From NCBI GenBank assembly GCA_017942165.1, contig JAGKSB010000014.1, positions 1-64,000 on the forward strand: DNA of 64,000 nucleotides, read 5' to 3'. This document shows, in pieces, positions 1 to 8,914 of this stretch (the stretch's first letter is position 1; each line of letters begins with the position of its first letter). The notes below the pieces were generated by a model. The model did no database searches. It saw only the letters and a list, made by a program, of their open reading frames with translations, and had not been told where the DNA came from. A program made the translations under genes and the position numbers. Source of the stretch: Rhinopithecimicrobium faecis. GTDB lineage: Bacteria > Bacteroidota > Bacteroidia > Sphingobacteriales > Sphingobacteriaceae.

Positions 1-14
1 AAACTCTCCATTGT
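1..14 (-). rRNA. rrs: 16S rRNA gene, extreme 5' end only (partial)
   Basis: Read on the minus strand, the window's first bases give ACAATGGAGAGTTT, which matches the start of Bacteroidota 16S rRNA just before the universal GATCCTGGCTCAG primer site. The rest of the gene lies outside the window. The reading is supported by the leader and tandem promoters upstream (15-501). The exact mature 5' end is inferred. Confidence 0.75.
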
Positions 15-282
15 AAAATGAAGTGTGATCACTTGACTATTTATAAAAATAGAAATGTTGATCGTTTTATAATTTCTAATCTGAATTGACTTGGTTGAAT
101 TTTAGTATAACTTTCGTTGTTAAAATTTCAACTACTCATTACGCTACTTGATTATATCTTTTAAAGAACTTAGTCGCATCCGCATCTCGCTTCTGCTTAT
201 ATATCGTTCAGCACGCTTGCTGATTGATCTGTCATTTTGTTATGTTAACATCCTTGCGATGTTAACCCCTTCGTTTCCGTCG
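15..282 (-). other. rRNA operon leader
   Basis: This untranslated stretch lies between the inferred P1 start and the 16S 5' end. It holds a perfect hairpin, GTTAACATC / GATGTTAAC with a 5-nt loop, at 244-266. At 158-170 the minus strand reads AGTTCTTTAAAAG, similar to the boxA antitermination element of rRNA leaders. No open reading frame is plausible here. The boxA role is an inference by analogy. Confidence 0.6.
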
Positions 283-288
283 GGACTG

Positions 289-319
289 CAAAGGTAGGAA
301 TCTTTTTTAAACTTCCAAA
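289..319 (-). promoter_or_regulatory. rRNA promoter P1 (Bacteroidota type)
   Basis: On the minus strand, TTTG (316-319) is followed by exactly 19 bases and then TACCTTTG (289-296). This is a full match to the Bacteroidota TTTG-N19-TAnnTTTG promoter. An 8-bp inverted repeat (CAAACTTT / AAAGTTTG, 316-339) covers the -33 box. Transcription would start near 282 and run into the 16S gene. Confidence 0.8.
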
Positions 320-469
320 CTTTATTTGAAAAAAGTTTGTTTAGCTTATTTAAAGACTGTTTTTCAAGATATGTACTAAAAAACTCCGAAGAGTAATTTT
401 ATTGATAAAGACCAATTAAATGGCTGCTTTTTTGCTTCGTATATACCGTTCCTCCCTTGCGGAGTGATG

Positions 470-502
470 CAAAGATAGGGCAAAAAACAAATACGATGCA
501 AC
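470..502 (-). promoter_or_regulatory. rRNA promoter P2 (upstream tandem promoter)
   Basis: The minus strand has a perfect -7 box, TATCTTTG (470-477), with GTTG at 499-502 after a 21-base spacer as a weaker -33 element. It lies about 180 bp upstream of P1 and points the same way. Tandem promoters are common for rRNA operons. Confidence 0.6.
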
Positions 503-1085
503 TATTGTTTTAGTATTTCTCGTAACTCGCTATTAACTTGCTTACTAAATTTTGAATGCATGTTTTATCTGAGATAAAACATGGTTTAGAAGCATAATTA
601 TCATTTAAAATAGCGGTAAAAAGATGTTAGTATACTGCGAAAAGAAGTTAGCATACTGATATTATTAATATGCAGCTAATCGTATCTTTAATTGTATAAC
701 CTTATATAGCCATTAATAGTTACGTCAACATATAGTTATTATTAGTTATGTCAACGTATAGCTATTATTAGTTGCGTCAACGTATAGCCACTAATAGTTA
801 CGTCAACATATAGTTAATAATAGTTATTGCAGCATTATTTATTGCAGCATATAGCCTTCAATATTTACCACAGTAAATAACCATTACAAAATCGTTATTA
901 TAACGCCGCTCTAAGACCTGGACATTACCTACCCTAAGATAACAACGGTAATCAGCACACTTTCTAGGTCCATAAATCTGAAATTCCTAAAATTAAATTT
1001 GGTTAATCTATAGATTTAGTATACTTTTGAATCAGGGAGTTATAAGCAGTATAATATTCCTCCTTAAAAAATTAAAAATATCAGA
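503..1085. other. Intergenic region between rRNA promoters and PIG-L gene
   Basis: This AT-rich region has no supported gene. Its one clear structure is the 26-bp tandem repeat at 705-834. The remainder, up to the PIG-L start, shows no tRNA, and no confident promoter for the rightward gene was found. Confidence 0.6.
705..834. repeat. 26-bp tandem repeat, 4 good copies plus 1 diverged
   Basis: Units start at 705, 731, 757, 783 and 809. Each begins TATAG and carries a TTAGTTA/TAGTTG core followed by GTCAAC. Copies 1-4 differ at only a few positions; copy 5 ends TTGCAGCA instead of CGTCAACA. There are no unique spacers, so this is a minisatellite and not CRISPR. Confidence 0.85.
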
Positions 1086-3782
1086 ATGGTTGTTGTTGGT
1101 TTTATTTCAAATTTCAAAAATGCTAGCCTAGCACGCGAGCCGAAGAAATCTTCGATGCCCGCAGCTGCAGTCTACCAGGAAATAAAAAAACTGCAAGTCC
1201 TTTCCAAAGTGCTCTATGTCGGTGCACATCCTGACGACGAGAACAACAAACTTATTACCCATTTAACGAATAACAACCACTGTGATGTAGCCTACTTATC
1301 TTTAACAAGAGGCGAAGGTGGACAAAATTATATCGGTTCTGAAACAGACACGGACCTCGGAGTCTTACGTGAGCAAGAGCTATTGGCGGCAAGACGTATT
1401 GATGGAGGAAGCCAATATTTTACTAGTGCGAAAGATTTTGGATTCTCCAAATATACAGAGCAAACGGCGAATACCTGGGGAGAAGAAGCGATCCTTGCAG
1501 ATATCGTGTGGGTAATTCGTCATTTCCAACCTGATATTATTATTAACCGTTTTCCAGATTATATAGAAGATAAGCATGCCCACCATACGGTGTCAGCACA
1601 GCTCACCAAGAAAGCATTTGAACTCGCTGCTGATGAAAACTATTTTCCAGAACAGCTACAGCAGGTTAAAACGTGGGCCGCAAAGCGCTTAGTTTGGAAC
1701 GTATATGCCGAGTCAGGGGTAAAAGATATTGGAGGCTATGTAGCCTATAAGCCGATATACAGTAGCTTAACACTCGCAGCCAATACAAGCATCTTAGACA
1801 AGTCTATTGCGCAGATTGCTGCCGAAAGTAGAAATCAACACCGCTGCCAAGCTCTACAAGCAAAGGCTGAACGAAAAGATACCATTGAATATTTCGAACA
1901 TGTTGCCGGCTCCCCTGCAAAGCAGGATATCTTTGAAGGAATTACAACCGATTGGTCTCGATTAATTGGCCCCGATCATCGTGAAGCAGACAGCAGTATT
2001 CAAAAAAGCATTTATAAGATTACAACGCTGCTAGAAACAGTAGCAGCTAATATACACGTAGCAACTAATATACATGTAGCAAGTAATAAACTCGTAGCGA
2101 GTAATATGCACGTAGCAAACGATATCATTCCAATGCTCGTAGCCGTATTACGTGAAATTAAGACTTTAAAAAGCTCTACTTGGAAACAGCGTAAAGAAGA
2201 AGCAATTCAACAGTTACTCGTTAACCTTTTAGCAGTAGAAATTACTGCGACAGCAAATAAAGAGATCTTAAGTCCAGCAGAAGAAGTACAAATAGCCTTC
2301 CAGCTACACAATCCCTCGTCCATAGACATCCAACTGAAAGAAATATCTTCTTCTCAAATTGATACCGTAGCTTTAAAACATGCCGCAGCTTTAGCGACTG
2401 ACAACTTCCTGCTGCCAGCAACGCATATATCACTCTCTGCTGCAAGTAAAGTACTAGAAGAGGTACCTTTCAGTCTTCCTAGTTGGCTCGGAGCCCACGA
2501 AAATAAAGGACGATATATCCTAGCTAACCCAGCACACGCCTGTCTAGCAAATAATCAAGCTGCAGGAAGCATTTCTGCAACGCTAACTATTTTAGGACAG
2601 GAGCTTGTTATTAAAACGCCGATACGCTATCGTTATGCAACTATAGCTGCAGAGGAAAAAGTCGTTGAGCATGGAGTTGCAGAAAATAGCGTTGCAGAGA
2701 ATAGCGTTGCAGAAAATAGAAAGGCTAAGAAGGATGCTACGGCAAAAGATCCTAGCACGGAGCAGCCTATTAATTTTGGTCCCCCTGTAGTCCTTACATT
2801 TGCAAAGGAGCAGCAATTGGTGCAGCAGGAACATTTTCAAGAAATAACCCTTTCTGTTAAAGCCCTTAGCGACGCACAACATGGGGAAGTCTCTTTAGCG
2901 CTGCCTGCAGATTGGCAGGTATCGCCATTAAGTAGCCCCTTAAGCCTTTATAAAGCTGGTCAAGAGCAGCAAGTGACCTTTCAAGTATTTATCCCAAAGG
3001 GAGCAGAATTAGTGAGTAACATTGGCGCGAGTGTACAGATTGATGGTAAACGCTATAATAGAACGTTAAAAAAAGTAGCTTATAAGCATATTACCACGCA
3101 AATCTATTTTCCAATAGCTAGCCTACGTATTACTTCGACAAGCTTAAAAACTAAAGCCAAGAAAATTGCCTATATCAAGGGTACGCAAGATGCGATGGAT
3201 CAATCTTTAGCGCAACTTGTACATCAAGTAGACAGCTTAGATCCTTTAGCAATTACTTTCGATAAATTAAAAACGTACGATGCCGTGGTGCTCGGCAAAA
3301 GAATCTATAATATCGGGATACAATTTGCGAATTATCATGCCATGCTGCAAGCCTATGTACAACAGGGAGGGCTGGTCATTGCTCAATATAATACAAACTA
3401 CGACCTGACGGAAGAACAGGTAGGAATCTATCCGCTAGCCCTTACGGGAAATCGTATTACCGATGAGCAGTCTGCCGTCGAGTTTTTGGAGCCTACATCC
3501 GAGATTTTAAATTATCCCAATAAAATTACAGCAGCTGACTTCAAAGGATGGAAGCAGGAGCGTGCACTTTTTATACCAGCACAATGGGATGCTTCCTTCA
3601 CCCCTATTTTACGAAGCAGGGATTTTGAGGAGGAAAGTCAAGATGGCAGCCTTTTGGTACGTGCCGTAGGCAAAGGGTATTATGTATATAGCAGTCTTTC
3701 ATTCCATAGGCAGCTCCCAGCGGGCGTTCCTGGAGCCTACAGACTATTTGCCAATCTGCTATCTTTAGGGAAAAATAGCTAA
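1086..3782 (+). CDS. PIG-L family (LmbE-like) deacetylase with long C-terminal region
   Basis: This 898-residue protein opens with a zinc-dependent N-deacetylase domain of the PIG-L/LmbE family. It has the metal motif AHPDDE at residues 47-52, LSLTRGEGGQ at 71-80 and the second metal motif HAHH at 164-167. The long C-terminal part is typical of the large Bacteroidota members, which are usually exported; no clear signal peptide is visible here, and an in-frame stop at 1065 rules out a longer ATG start. Two in-frame tandem repeats lie in linker regions: VA(A/T/S)N-type 6-mers at about 319-348 and VAENS 5-mers at 531-545. The substrate is probably an acetylated sugar or glycoconjugate, but it cannot be read from sequence. 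Confidence 0.85.
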   Translation: MVVVGFISNFKNASLAREPKKSSMPAAAVYQEIKKLQVLSKVLYVGAHPDDENNKLITHLTNNNHCDVAYLSLTRGEGGQNYIGSETDTDLGVLREQELLAARRIDGGSQYFTSAKDFGFSKYTEQTANTWGEEAILADIVWVIRHFQPDIIINRFPDYIEDKHAHHTVSAQLTKKAFELAADENYFPEQLQQVKTWAAKRLVWNVYAESGVKDIGGYVAYKPIYSSLTLAANTSILDKSIAQIAAESRNQHRCQALQAKAERKDTIEYFEHVAGSPAKQDIFEGITTDWSRLIGPDHREADSSIQKSIYKITTLLETVAANIHVATNIHVASNKLVASNMHVANDIIPMLVAVLREIKTLKSSTWKQRKEEAIQQLLVNLLAVEITATANKEILSPAEEVQIAFQLHNPSSIDIQLKEISSSQIDTVALKHAAALATDNFLLPATHISLSAASKVLEEVPFSLPSWLGAHENKGRYILANPAHACLANNQAAGSISATLTILGQELVIKTPIRYRYATIAAEEKVVEHGVAENSVAENSVAENRKAKKDATAKDPSTEQPINFGPPVVLTFAKEQQLVQQEHFQEITLSVKALSDAQHGEVSLALPADWQVSPLSSPLSLYKAGQEQQVTFQVFIPKGAELVSNIGASVQIDGKRYNRTLKKVAYKHITTQIYFPIASLRITSTSLKTKAKKIAYIKGTQDAMDQSLAQLVHQVDSLDPLAITFDKLKTYDAVVLGKRIYNIGIQFANYHAMLQAYVQQGGLVIAQYNTNYDLTEEQVGIYPLALTGNRITDEQSAVEFLEPTSEILNYPNKITAADFKGWKQERALFIPAQWDASFTPILRSRDFEEESQDGSLLVRAVGKGYYVYSSLSFHRQLPAGVPGAYRLFANLLSLGKNS
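2040..2129 (+). repeat. 18-bp in-frame tandem repeat inside PIG-L gene
   Basis: There are five units of 18 bp starting at 2040, 2058, 2076, 2094 and 2112. Each begins GTAGC and encodes VAANIH, VATNIH, VASNKL, VASNMH and VANDII. The unit length is a multiple of three, so copy-number change keeps the frame. Confidence 0.85.
2676..2720 (+). repeat. 15-bp in-frame tandem repeat inside PIG-L gene
   Basis: Three nearly identical 15-bp units (GTTGCAGAAAATAGC type) start at 2676, 2691 and 2706. They encode VAENS, VAENS and VAENR. The following residues are Lys/Ala-rich, so this is a flexible linker. Confidence 0.85.
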
Positions 3783-3788
3783 CATAAC

Positions 3789-3818
3789 AAAGGCCTTTCC
3801 AAGAATGGAAAGGCCTTT
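3789..3818. terminator. Bidirectional terminator between PIG-L gene and gcvP
   Basis: A perfect 12-bp stem, AAAGGCCTTTCC / GGAAAGGCCTTT, has a 6-nt loop. It sits between two convergent genes, so it can serve both. Confidence 0.8.
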
Positions 3819-3848
3819 GTCGTATAAGAACGTATCTACAAACTATGC

Positions 3849-6716
3849 TTACGCATATTCTTCAATAGAAGGACAAGAACAAATTAATGTTCTATCCCCT
3901 TGCGAATCATTCACGCGACCTACAGAAGGCCAGAATTTATTTAATTTAAGATAAGGTAAAGGATACGCTGCTAACTGACGAGAGTATGCATTATCCCACT
4001 CATCTGCTGTTACCACGGCAGCGGTATGTGGTGCATTTTTCAAGACGTTATTTGCAGGATCTACTTCTCCAGCCTCAACAGCTGCAACTTCAGCACGGAT
4101 AGCAATTAAAGCATCACAGAAACGATCAATCTCCGCTTTAGATTCCGACTCTGTAGGTTCTACCATCAAGGTACCCGCTACAGGGAAAGAAACTGTTGGC
4201 GCATGGAAACCATAGTCCATTAAGCGTTTCGCTAAATCAGCGACCTCAACACCTACATTTTTGAACGCACGACAATCTAAGATCATCTCGTGTGCACAAC
4301 GGCCGTTGTTACCTGCGTATAAAACTGGATAGTGAGCTTCTAGACGAGCTTTAATATAGTTGGCATTTAAGATTGCTATCTTCGTTGCATTCGTTAAGCC
4401 TTCTCCACCCATCATAGCGATATAAGCATGAGAAATTACTAAGATGGAAGCCGAGCCAAATGGTGCTGCAGAGACAGCAGTAATACCTTGCTCACCAGAA
4501 ACCTCTATGACAGCGTGATTTGGTAAGAAAGGAACTAAGTGTTTAGCTACTCCAATTGGACCCATACCTGGACCACCACCACCGTGCGGAATACAGAAAG
4601 TCTTATGTAAGTTTAAGTGACATACGTCAGCACCAATATGTCCAGGGCTTGTTAAGCCTACCTGCGCATTCATATTCGCACCATCCATATATACTTGACC
4701 ACCATTAGCATGGATAATTTGACAGATCTCAATAATAGGCTCTTCAAATACACCGTGTGTGGATGGGTATGTTACCATTAAGGAATTTAAGTTTGCAGCA
4801 TGCTCTTCCGCTTTCGCTTTTAAGTCAGCAACATCGATATTTCCGCGCTCATCACATTTTACTACGACAACTTTTAATCCAGCCATCGACGCTGAAGCAG
4901 GGTTTGTACCATGTGCCGAAGCAGGAATTAAACAGATATTACGGTGTGAATCACCACGGCTTTCATGGTATGCACGGATGACCATTAATCCAGCATATTC
5001 ACCTTGAGCTCCGGAGTTCGATTGGAAACTCATCTTGGCGAAACCTGTAATTTCTGATAACCAGTCATTCAATTCACCTATTAATTGCATGAATCCTGAC
5101 GTTTGATCTACAGGAGCAAAAGGGTGGATACCACCAAACTCTGCCCATGTTACTGGCGTCATCTCGGCCGTAGCATTTAACTTCATTGTACATGATCCCA
5201 ATGGAATCATCGAATGACATAATGATAAATCCTTAGCTTCTAAGGACTTGATGTAACGTAACATCTCGTGCTCAGAGCGGTATTTATTAAAAATTTCGTG
5301 CGTTAAGTAGCTTGAAGTACGTGCTAATTCCGCAGGAATAGCTGTACCTAAATTAGCTGCTATCTCTGCTAAATCTACATCCGCAGCATTTTTAGCTTTT
5401 ACTTTCGCGAAAACTTTAACGATTGTTTGAATATCTTCATAAGTGGTCGTCTCATCTAAGGAAATACCTACTGTAGCTCCATCGTAGAAGAAGTTTAACT
5501 CATTATTTAAAGCTTCTGATTTTAAGCCAGCAACTTCTGCACCTAAATCAAAACGTAAGGTATCGAAATACGCTTTATTCAACTGGTTGTATCCTAATTC
5601 TTGAAGTGCTGAATCTAATAATACCGTTAAATCGTGAATACGAGAAGCGATATTTTTAATTCCTTGAGGACCGTGGTATACGGCATAGAAAGAAGCCATA
5701 ATAGCTAACAATGCTTGTGCCGTACAGATGTTTGAAGAAGCTTTATCACGACGGATATGCTGCTCACGTGTCTGTAAAGCCATACGTAAAGCATAGTTTC
5801 CAGCTGAATCTATGGTAACCCCAATAATACGACCTGGGATATTACGCTTATAAGCATCTTTTGTAGCAAAGAATGCTGCGTGTGGACCACCAAAGCCCAT
5901 CGGTACACCAAAACGTTGGCTATTTCCTACGACAACATCAGCTCCCCATTCTCCTGGAGGCGTTAATAGTGCAAGACTCATTAAGTCCACTGCGGCACAT
6001 ACAGCGATATTATTCGCGTGTGCTGCAGCAGCAAAAGCTTTGTAATCTACAATAGCTCCATCAGCTGCTGGATACTGCACAAAGGTTGCAAATACATCCG
6101 CTGTTAATTCCGCTTCTGACAAGGCAGCAATACGTAACTCCACACCGAAAGGTAGCGCTCTAGTTTTTAATACATCTAATGTTTGTGGGAAGATATTGTC
6201 TGAGACAAGGAATACATTGGCTGCTTTATTTTTCCGTGCTGCAAAAAGCATAAACATCGCTTCTGCTGCAGCTGTAGCTTCATCTAATAGAGAAGCATTG
6301 GCAATTTCCATACCTGTCATATCGATGACCATTGTTTGGAAATTTAAAAGCGCTTGTAGACGACCTTGCGCAATTTCTGCTTGGTAAGGTGTGTACTGCG
6401 TATACCATCCTGGATTTTCAAAAACATTACGTTGGATAACACCAGGAAGGATGATATCCGCATAGCCTTGTCCAATATAGGATTTGAAGACTTTATTTTT
6501 TTCAGCAATTTGTCTTACTCTTTTCAAATAAGCGGTTTCGCTTAATGCAGTAGGTAACTGTAAAGGTCGTGCTGCGCGGATTTGAGAAGGGACAGTTTGC
6601 TCGATAAGTTGGTCTAGCGATGAAACGCCTAATACTTCCAACATTTCTTTCGCTTCTGCGGCGCTGGGACCGTTGTGGCGTTGTTCAAATTTTTCTTGAA
6701 AATGTATATTACTCAT
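3849..6716 (-). CDS. gcvP: Glycine dehydrogenase (decarboxylating), P-protein
   Basis: This 955-residue PLP enzyme of the glycine cleavage system decarboxylates glycine and passes the aminomethyl group to the lipoyl H-protein. Both halves of the fused (alpha-beta) P-protein are present: the N-terminal half with [20 protein letters not shown], and the C-terminal half with the PLP lysine motif [18 protein letters not shown] near residue 700. The length is normal for the single-chain form. It is a stand-alone gene here; gcvT lies 12 kb away at 18957, and gcvH and lpd are not in the window. A clean TAnnTTTG box lies about 33 bp upstream of the start. Confidence 0.97.
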   Translation of the reverse strand: MSNIHFQEKFEQRHNGPSAAEAKEMLEVLGVSSLDQLIEQTVPSQIRAARPLQLPTALSETAYLKRVRQIAEKNKVFKSYIGQGYADIILPGVIQRNVFENPGWYTQYTPYQAEIAQGRLQALLNFQTMVIDMTGMEIANASLLDEATAAAEAMFMLFAARKNKAANVFLVSDNIFPQTLDVLKTRALPFGVELRIAALSEAELTADVFATFVQYPAADGAIVDYKAFAAAAHANNIAVCAAVDLMSLALLTPPGEWGADVVVGNSQRFGVPMGFGGPHAAFFATKDAYKRNIPGRIIGVTIDSAGNYALRMALQTREQHIRRDKASSNICTAQALLAIMASFYAVYHGPQGIKNIASRIHDLTVLLDSALQELGYNQLNKAYFDTLRFDLGAEVAGLKSEALNNELNFFYDGATVGISLDETTTYEDIQTIVKVFAKVKAKNAADVDLAEIAANLGTAIPAELARTSSYLTHEIFNKYRSEHEMLRYIKSLEAKDLSLCHSMIPLGSCTMKLNATAEMTPVTWAEFGGIHPFAPVDQTSGFMQLIGELNDWLSEITGFAKMSFQSNSGAQGEYAGLMVIRAYHESRGDSHRNICLIPASAHGTNPASASMAGLKVVVVKCDERGNIDVADLKAKAEEHAANLNSLMVTYPSTHGVFEEPIIEICQIIHANGGQVYMDGANMNAQVGLTSPGHIGADVCHLNLHKTFCIPHGGGGPGMGPIGVAKHLVPFLPNHAVIEVSGEQGITAVSAAPFGSASILVISHAYIAMMGGEGLTNATKIAILNANYIKARLEAHYPVLYAGNNGRCAHEMILDCRAFKNVGVEVADLAKRLMDYGFHAPTVSFPVAGTLMVEPTESESKAEIDRFCDALIAIRAEVAAVEAGEVDPANNVLKNAPHTAAVVTADEWDNAYSRQLAAYPLPYLKLNKFWPSVGRVNDSQGDRTLICSCPSIEEYA

Positions 6717-7032
6717 GAGTGCTGAAAAAAGGTTCTTTTTTGACGCAGCAAAGATACGAAATTTTGATGCCTTCCGCGAAATAGAATCCGCTTATTGCTG
6801 TATAATATTACAATAGCTTATAAGCAACCGTTTGCCTAAACTTTATAAAACCTTAATTCGTCACCATAATCCTTGGCAAATTCATTCCTACAGCATCTCA
6901 AAAAAGGAAAGTTCGCAACATAACCCAACAATAATTAGGGAGATCCCTTTCTCTTTGAAAAAAGAATATTTTTTCTTTAAGTGAAATTTTTGTAATTTAC
7001 AATGACAACAAACTGAGTATTAAATCCCTTTT
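6717..7032. other. Divergent intergenic region gcvP / amidinohydrolase gene
   Basis: This 316-bp AT-rich region lies between divergent genes. It holds the gcvP promoter near its left end. I see no glycine-riboswitch-like structure, no tRNA and no small ORF that I can support. Confidence 0.5.
6749..6756 (-). promoter_or_regulatory. gcvP promoter, -7 box
   Basis: The minus strand reads TATCTTTG, a perfect Bacteroidota -7 element. It implies a transcript start near 6742 and a leader of about 26 nt. The -33 element is weak (TTTC at a 21-base spacing). Confidence 0.6.
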
Positions 7033-7959
7033 ATGCAGAAACGAAAGCTCTTTATCAGCGATGAATGTAGCCCTCTACGTACCGTAATCTTAGGAACAGC
7101 AGCTAGCAATGGACCTACACCACTTGCTGAAGAAGCCTATGATCCCAAATCTTTAGCACATATCCTCGCAGGAACTTACCCCCTAGAAGAAGCTATGATT
7201 TCTGAAATTGCCGCTTTTGAAGCTATTCTAAAAAAATATCGTGTGGAGGTCCTCAAGCCTCGCCTGCTGAAGGATACGAATCAACTGTTTACGCGAGATA
7301 TAGGATTTACCATCGAAGACAAATTTATTATAGGCAATATATTACCCGATAGGGAGGCCGAAATTGAGGCTATCCGATGGATATTAACGGATATTGATCC
7401 AAAACAAATCCATCGCCCACCTGTCGAAGCGCATATTGAAGGGGGAGATGTCATACTTTGGAAGGATTATATCTTTATAGGCACTTATCAAGGCCCCGAC
7501 TATGCGGCACATATTACAGCACGCACCAACCAAGCGGGTATAGATTTTATAAAAACGCTATTTCCACATAAAAAAATTGTAACTTTTGATTTGATTAAAT
7601 CACGTGTTGACCCCTATTGTAATGCCTTGCATCTAGACTGCTGCTTTCAACCGGTAGGTACCCATCAAGCAATTGCCTATCCGGGAGGATTTAGAAATCC
7701 GCAGGAATATGCGGAGTTAGCAGCCCTTTTTGGGGAAAATAATATCTTTGAAATAACTGCCGCAGAAATGTATGCCATGAACTCGAATATATTCTCTATT
7801 AGCCCTCAGGTAATTGTGAGCGAAGAGAATTTCCACCGTCTAAATGACTGGTTACGGGAGCAACAGTATACCGTGGAAACTGTCCCCTATTCCGAAATTG
7901 CCAAACAAGAAGGTCTCCTTCGCTGCACCACCCTTCCACTTTGGAGGGCTAATGAATAA
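7033..7959 (+). CDS. Arginine deiminase / dimethylargininase family hydrolase
   Basis: This 308-residue protein of the guanidino-group-modifying (amidinotransferase/arginine deiminase) fold carries the expected catalytic set: RD at 88-89, EGGD at 136-139, the catalytic His in NALHLD (H200) and the nucleophilic Cys in GLLRCTTLPL (C298). Such enzymes hydrolyse or transfer guanidino groups through a Cys-linked amidino intermediate. The substrate (arginine, methylarginine or another guanidine) cannot be assigned from sequence. It overlaps the next gene by 8 bp, so the two are probably co-translated and may act on related substrates. Confidence 0.8.
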   Translation: MQKRKLFISDECSPLRTVILGTAASNGPTPLAEEAYDPKSLAHILAGTYPLEEAMISEIAAFEAILKKYRVEVLKPRLLKDTNQLFTRDIGFTIEDKFIIGNILPDREAEIEAIRWILTDIDPKQIHRPPVEAHIEGGDVILWKDYIFIGTYQGPDYAAHITARTNQAGIDFIKTLFPHKKIVTFDLIKSRVDPYCNALHLDCCFQPVGTHQAIAYPGGFRNPQEYAELAALFGENNIFEITAAEMYAMNSNIFSISPQVIVSEENFHRLNDWLREQQYTVETVPYSEIAKQEGLLRCTTLPLWRANE

Positions 7960-8914
7960 TACGATGAATAGCTACACCTCTGATCTATTACTAATACGCC
8001 CCTTTGCCTTTCGTGGCAATGAGCAAACAAGTGTCAATAACACTTTCCAAAAGATGAGCACGCAGCTTACGCCCGCGGAGATAAACCGTCGCGCAGTAAA
8101 GGAGTTTGACGCCCTTATAGCGCTGTTAAAAGCGCATAATTTAGCTCCCCTTGTAATTCAAGATATAGCCTTTCCAGATACGCCAGACAGTATATTCCCC
8201 AATAATGTGGTTAGTTTTGATGCCGCAGGAAGGGTGATTCAATATCCGATGTTTGCAGAAAATAGACGCCAAGAAAGGCAGCTAGACATCTGGACCCCAC
8301 TGCGTCAAGCAGGGTTTCAAATCCAAGAGATTATCAATCTTTCCTATTATGAGGGGCATGCTCAATTTCTGGAGGGCACAGGAGCTATGGTCTTAGATAG
8401 GGCACATAAAATCGCTTACTGCAGCCTTTCAGCACGCGTAAATAAGGAGCTATTTTTGAAATTCTGTGTGGAGTTTAGCTACCGCCCATTTATCTTTGAG
8501 ACGAGTATTAGCTCAGTAAAGCTGCAAGCACCCATTTACCATACCAATGTATTGCTTTCACTCTGCCGAGGCTTTGCGGTGGTATGCTTATCGGTTATTC
8601 GCGATGATAAGCGACGTCAGCAGTTGCAAGATAGCCTAACAGCGTCAGGCTACACCATTATAGCGCTTACTGAGAATCAGCTACATCACTTTTCGGGGAA
8701 TATTGTTCAGCTGCAATCGTTAGCTGGGGAACCTCTGCTCCTTATGAGCACGCAAGCTTATATGGCATTCACCGAGGAGCAGCTAACTGTTATCAAGTCG
8801 CATACAAAAATTATCCATAGTAATCTGAGCACCATAGAAAGCTATGGTGGAGGATCTGCACGCTGCATGGTAGCCGAAATATGGCTCCCAAAAAAAATTA
8901 ATACAGAATCGTAA
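7952..8914 (+). CDS. ctlX: Citrulline utilisation hydrolase CtlX-type amidinohydrolase
   Basis: This is a second, distinct amidinotransferase-fold protein of 320 residues. The start at 7952 follows a GGAGGG ribosome site within the end of the upstream gene and gives the family's N-terminus (LLLIRP followed by NEQT at 23-26). Other marks are PDSIFPNN (78-85), LEGTGAMVLDR (140-150), catalytic His in HTNV (197-200) and Cys305 in GGGSARCM. CtlX proteins are linked to citrulline/arginine breakdown. Its 3' end overlaps that of the convergent bshC by 17 bp. An upstream extension in the same frame (from 7844) is rejected because it lies inside the preceding gene. Confidence 0.8.
   Translation: MNNTMNSYTSDLLLIRPFAFRGNEQTSVNNTFQKMSTQLTPAEINRRAVKEFDALIALLKAHNLAPLVIQDIAFPDTPDSIFPNNVVSFDAAGRVIQYPMFAENRRQERQLDIWTPLRQAGFQIQEIINLSYYEGHAQFLEGTGAMVLDRAHKIAYCSLSARVNKELFLKFCVEFSYRPFIFETSISSVKLQAPIYHTNVLLSLCRGFAVVCLSVIRDDKRRQQLQDSLTASGYTIIALTENQLHHFSGNIVQLQSLAGEPLLLMSTQAYMAFTEEQLTVIKSHTKIIHSNLSTIESYGGGSARCMVAEIWLPKKINTES

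Noticed and set aside
705..834. CRISPR array
   Set aside because: The units are contiguous, with no unique spacers and no cas genes nearby; it is a plain tandem repeat.
7844..7951. Longer N-terminus for ctlX
   Set aside because: It overlaps the preceding gene and lacks family similarity; ATG 7952 has a good ribosome site.
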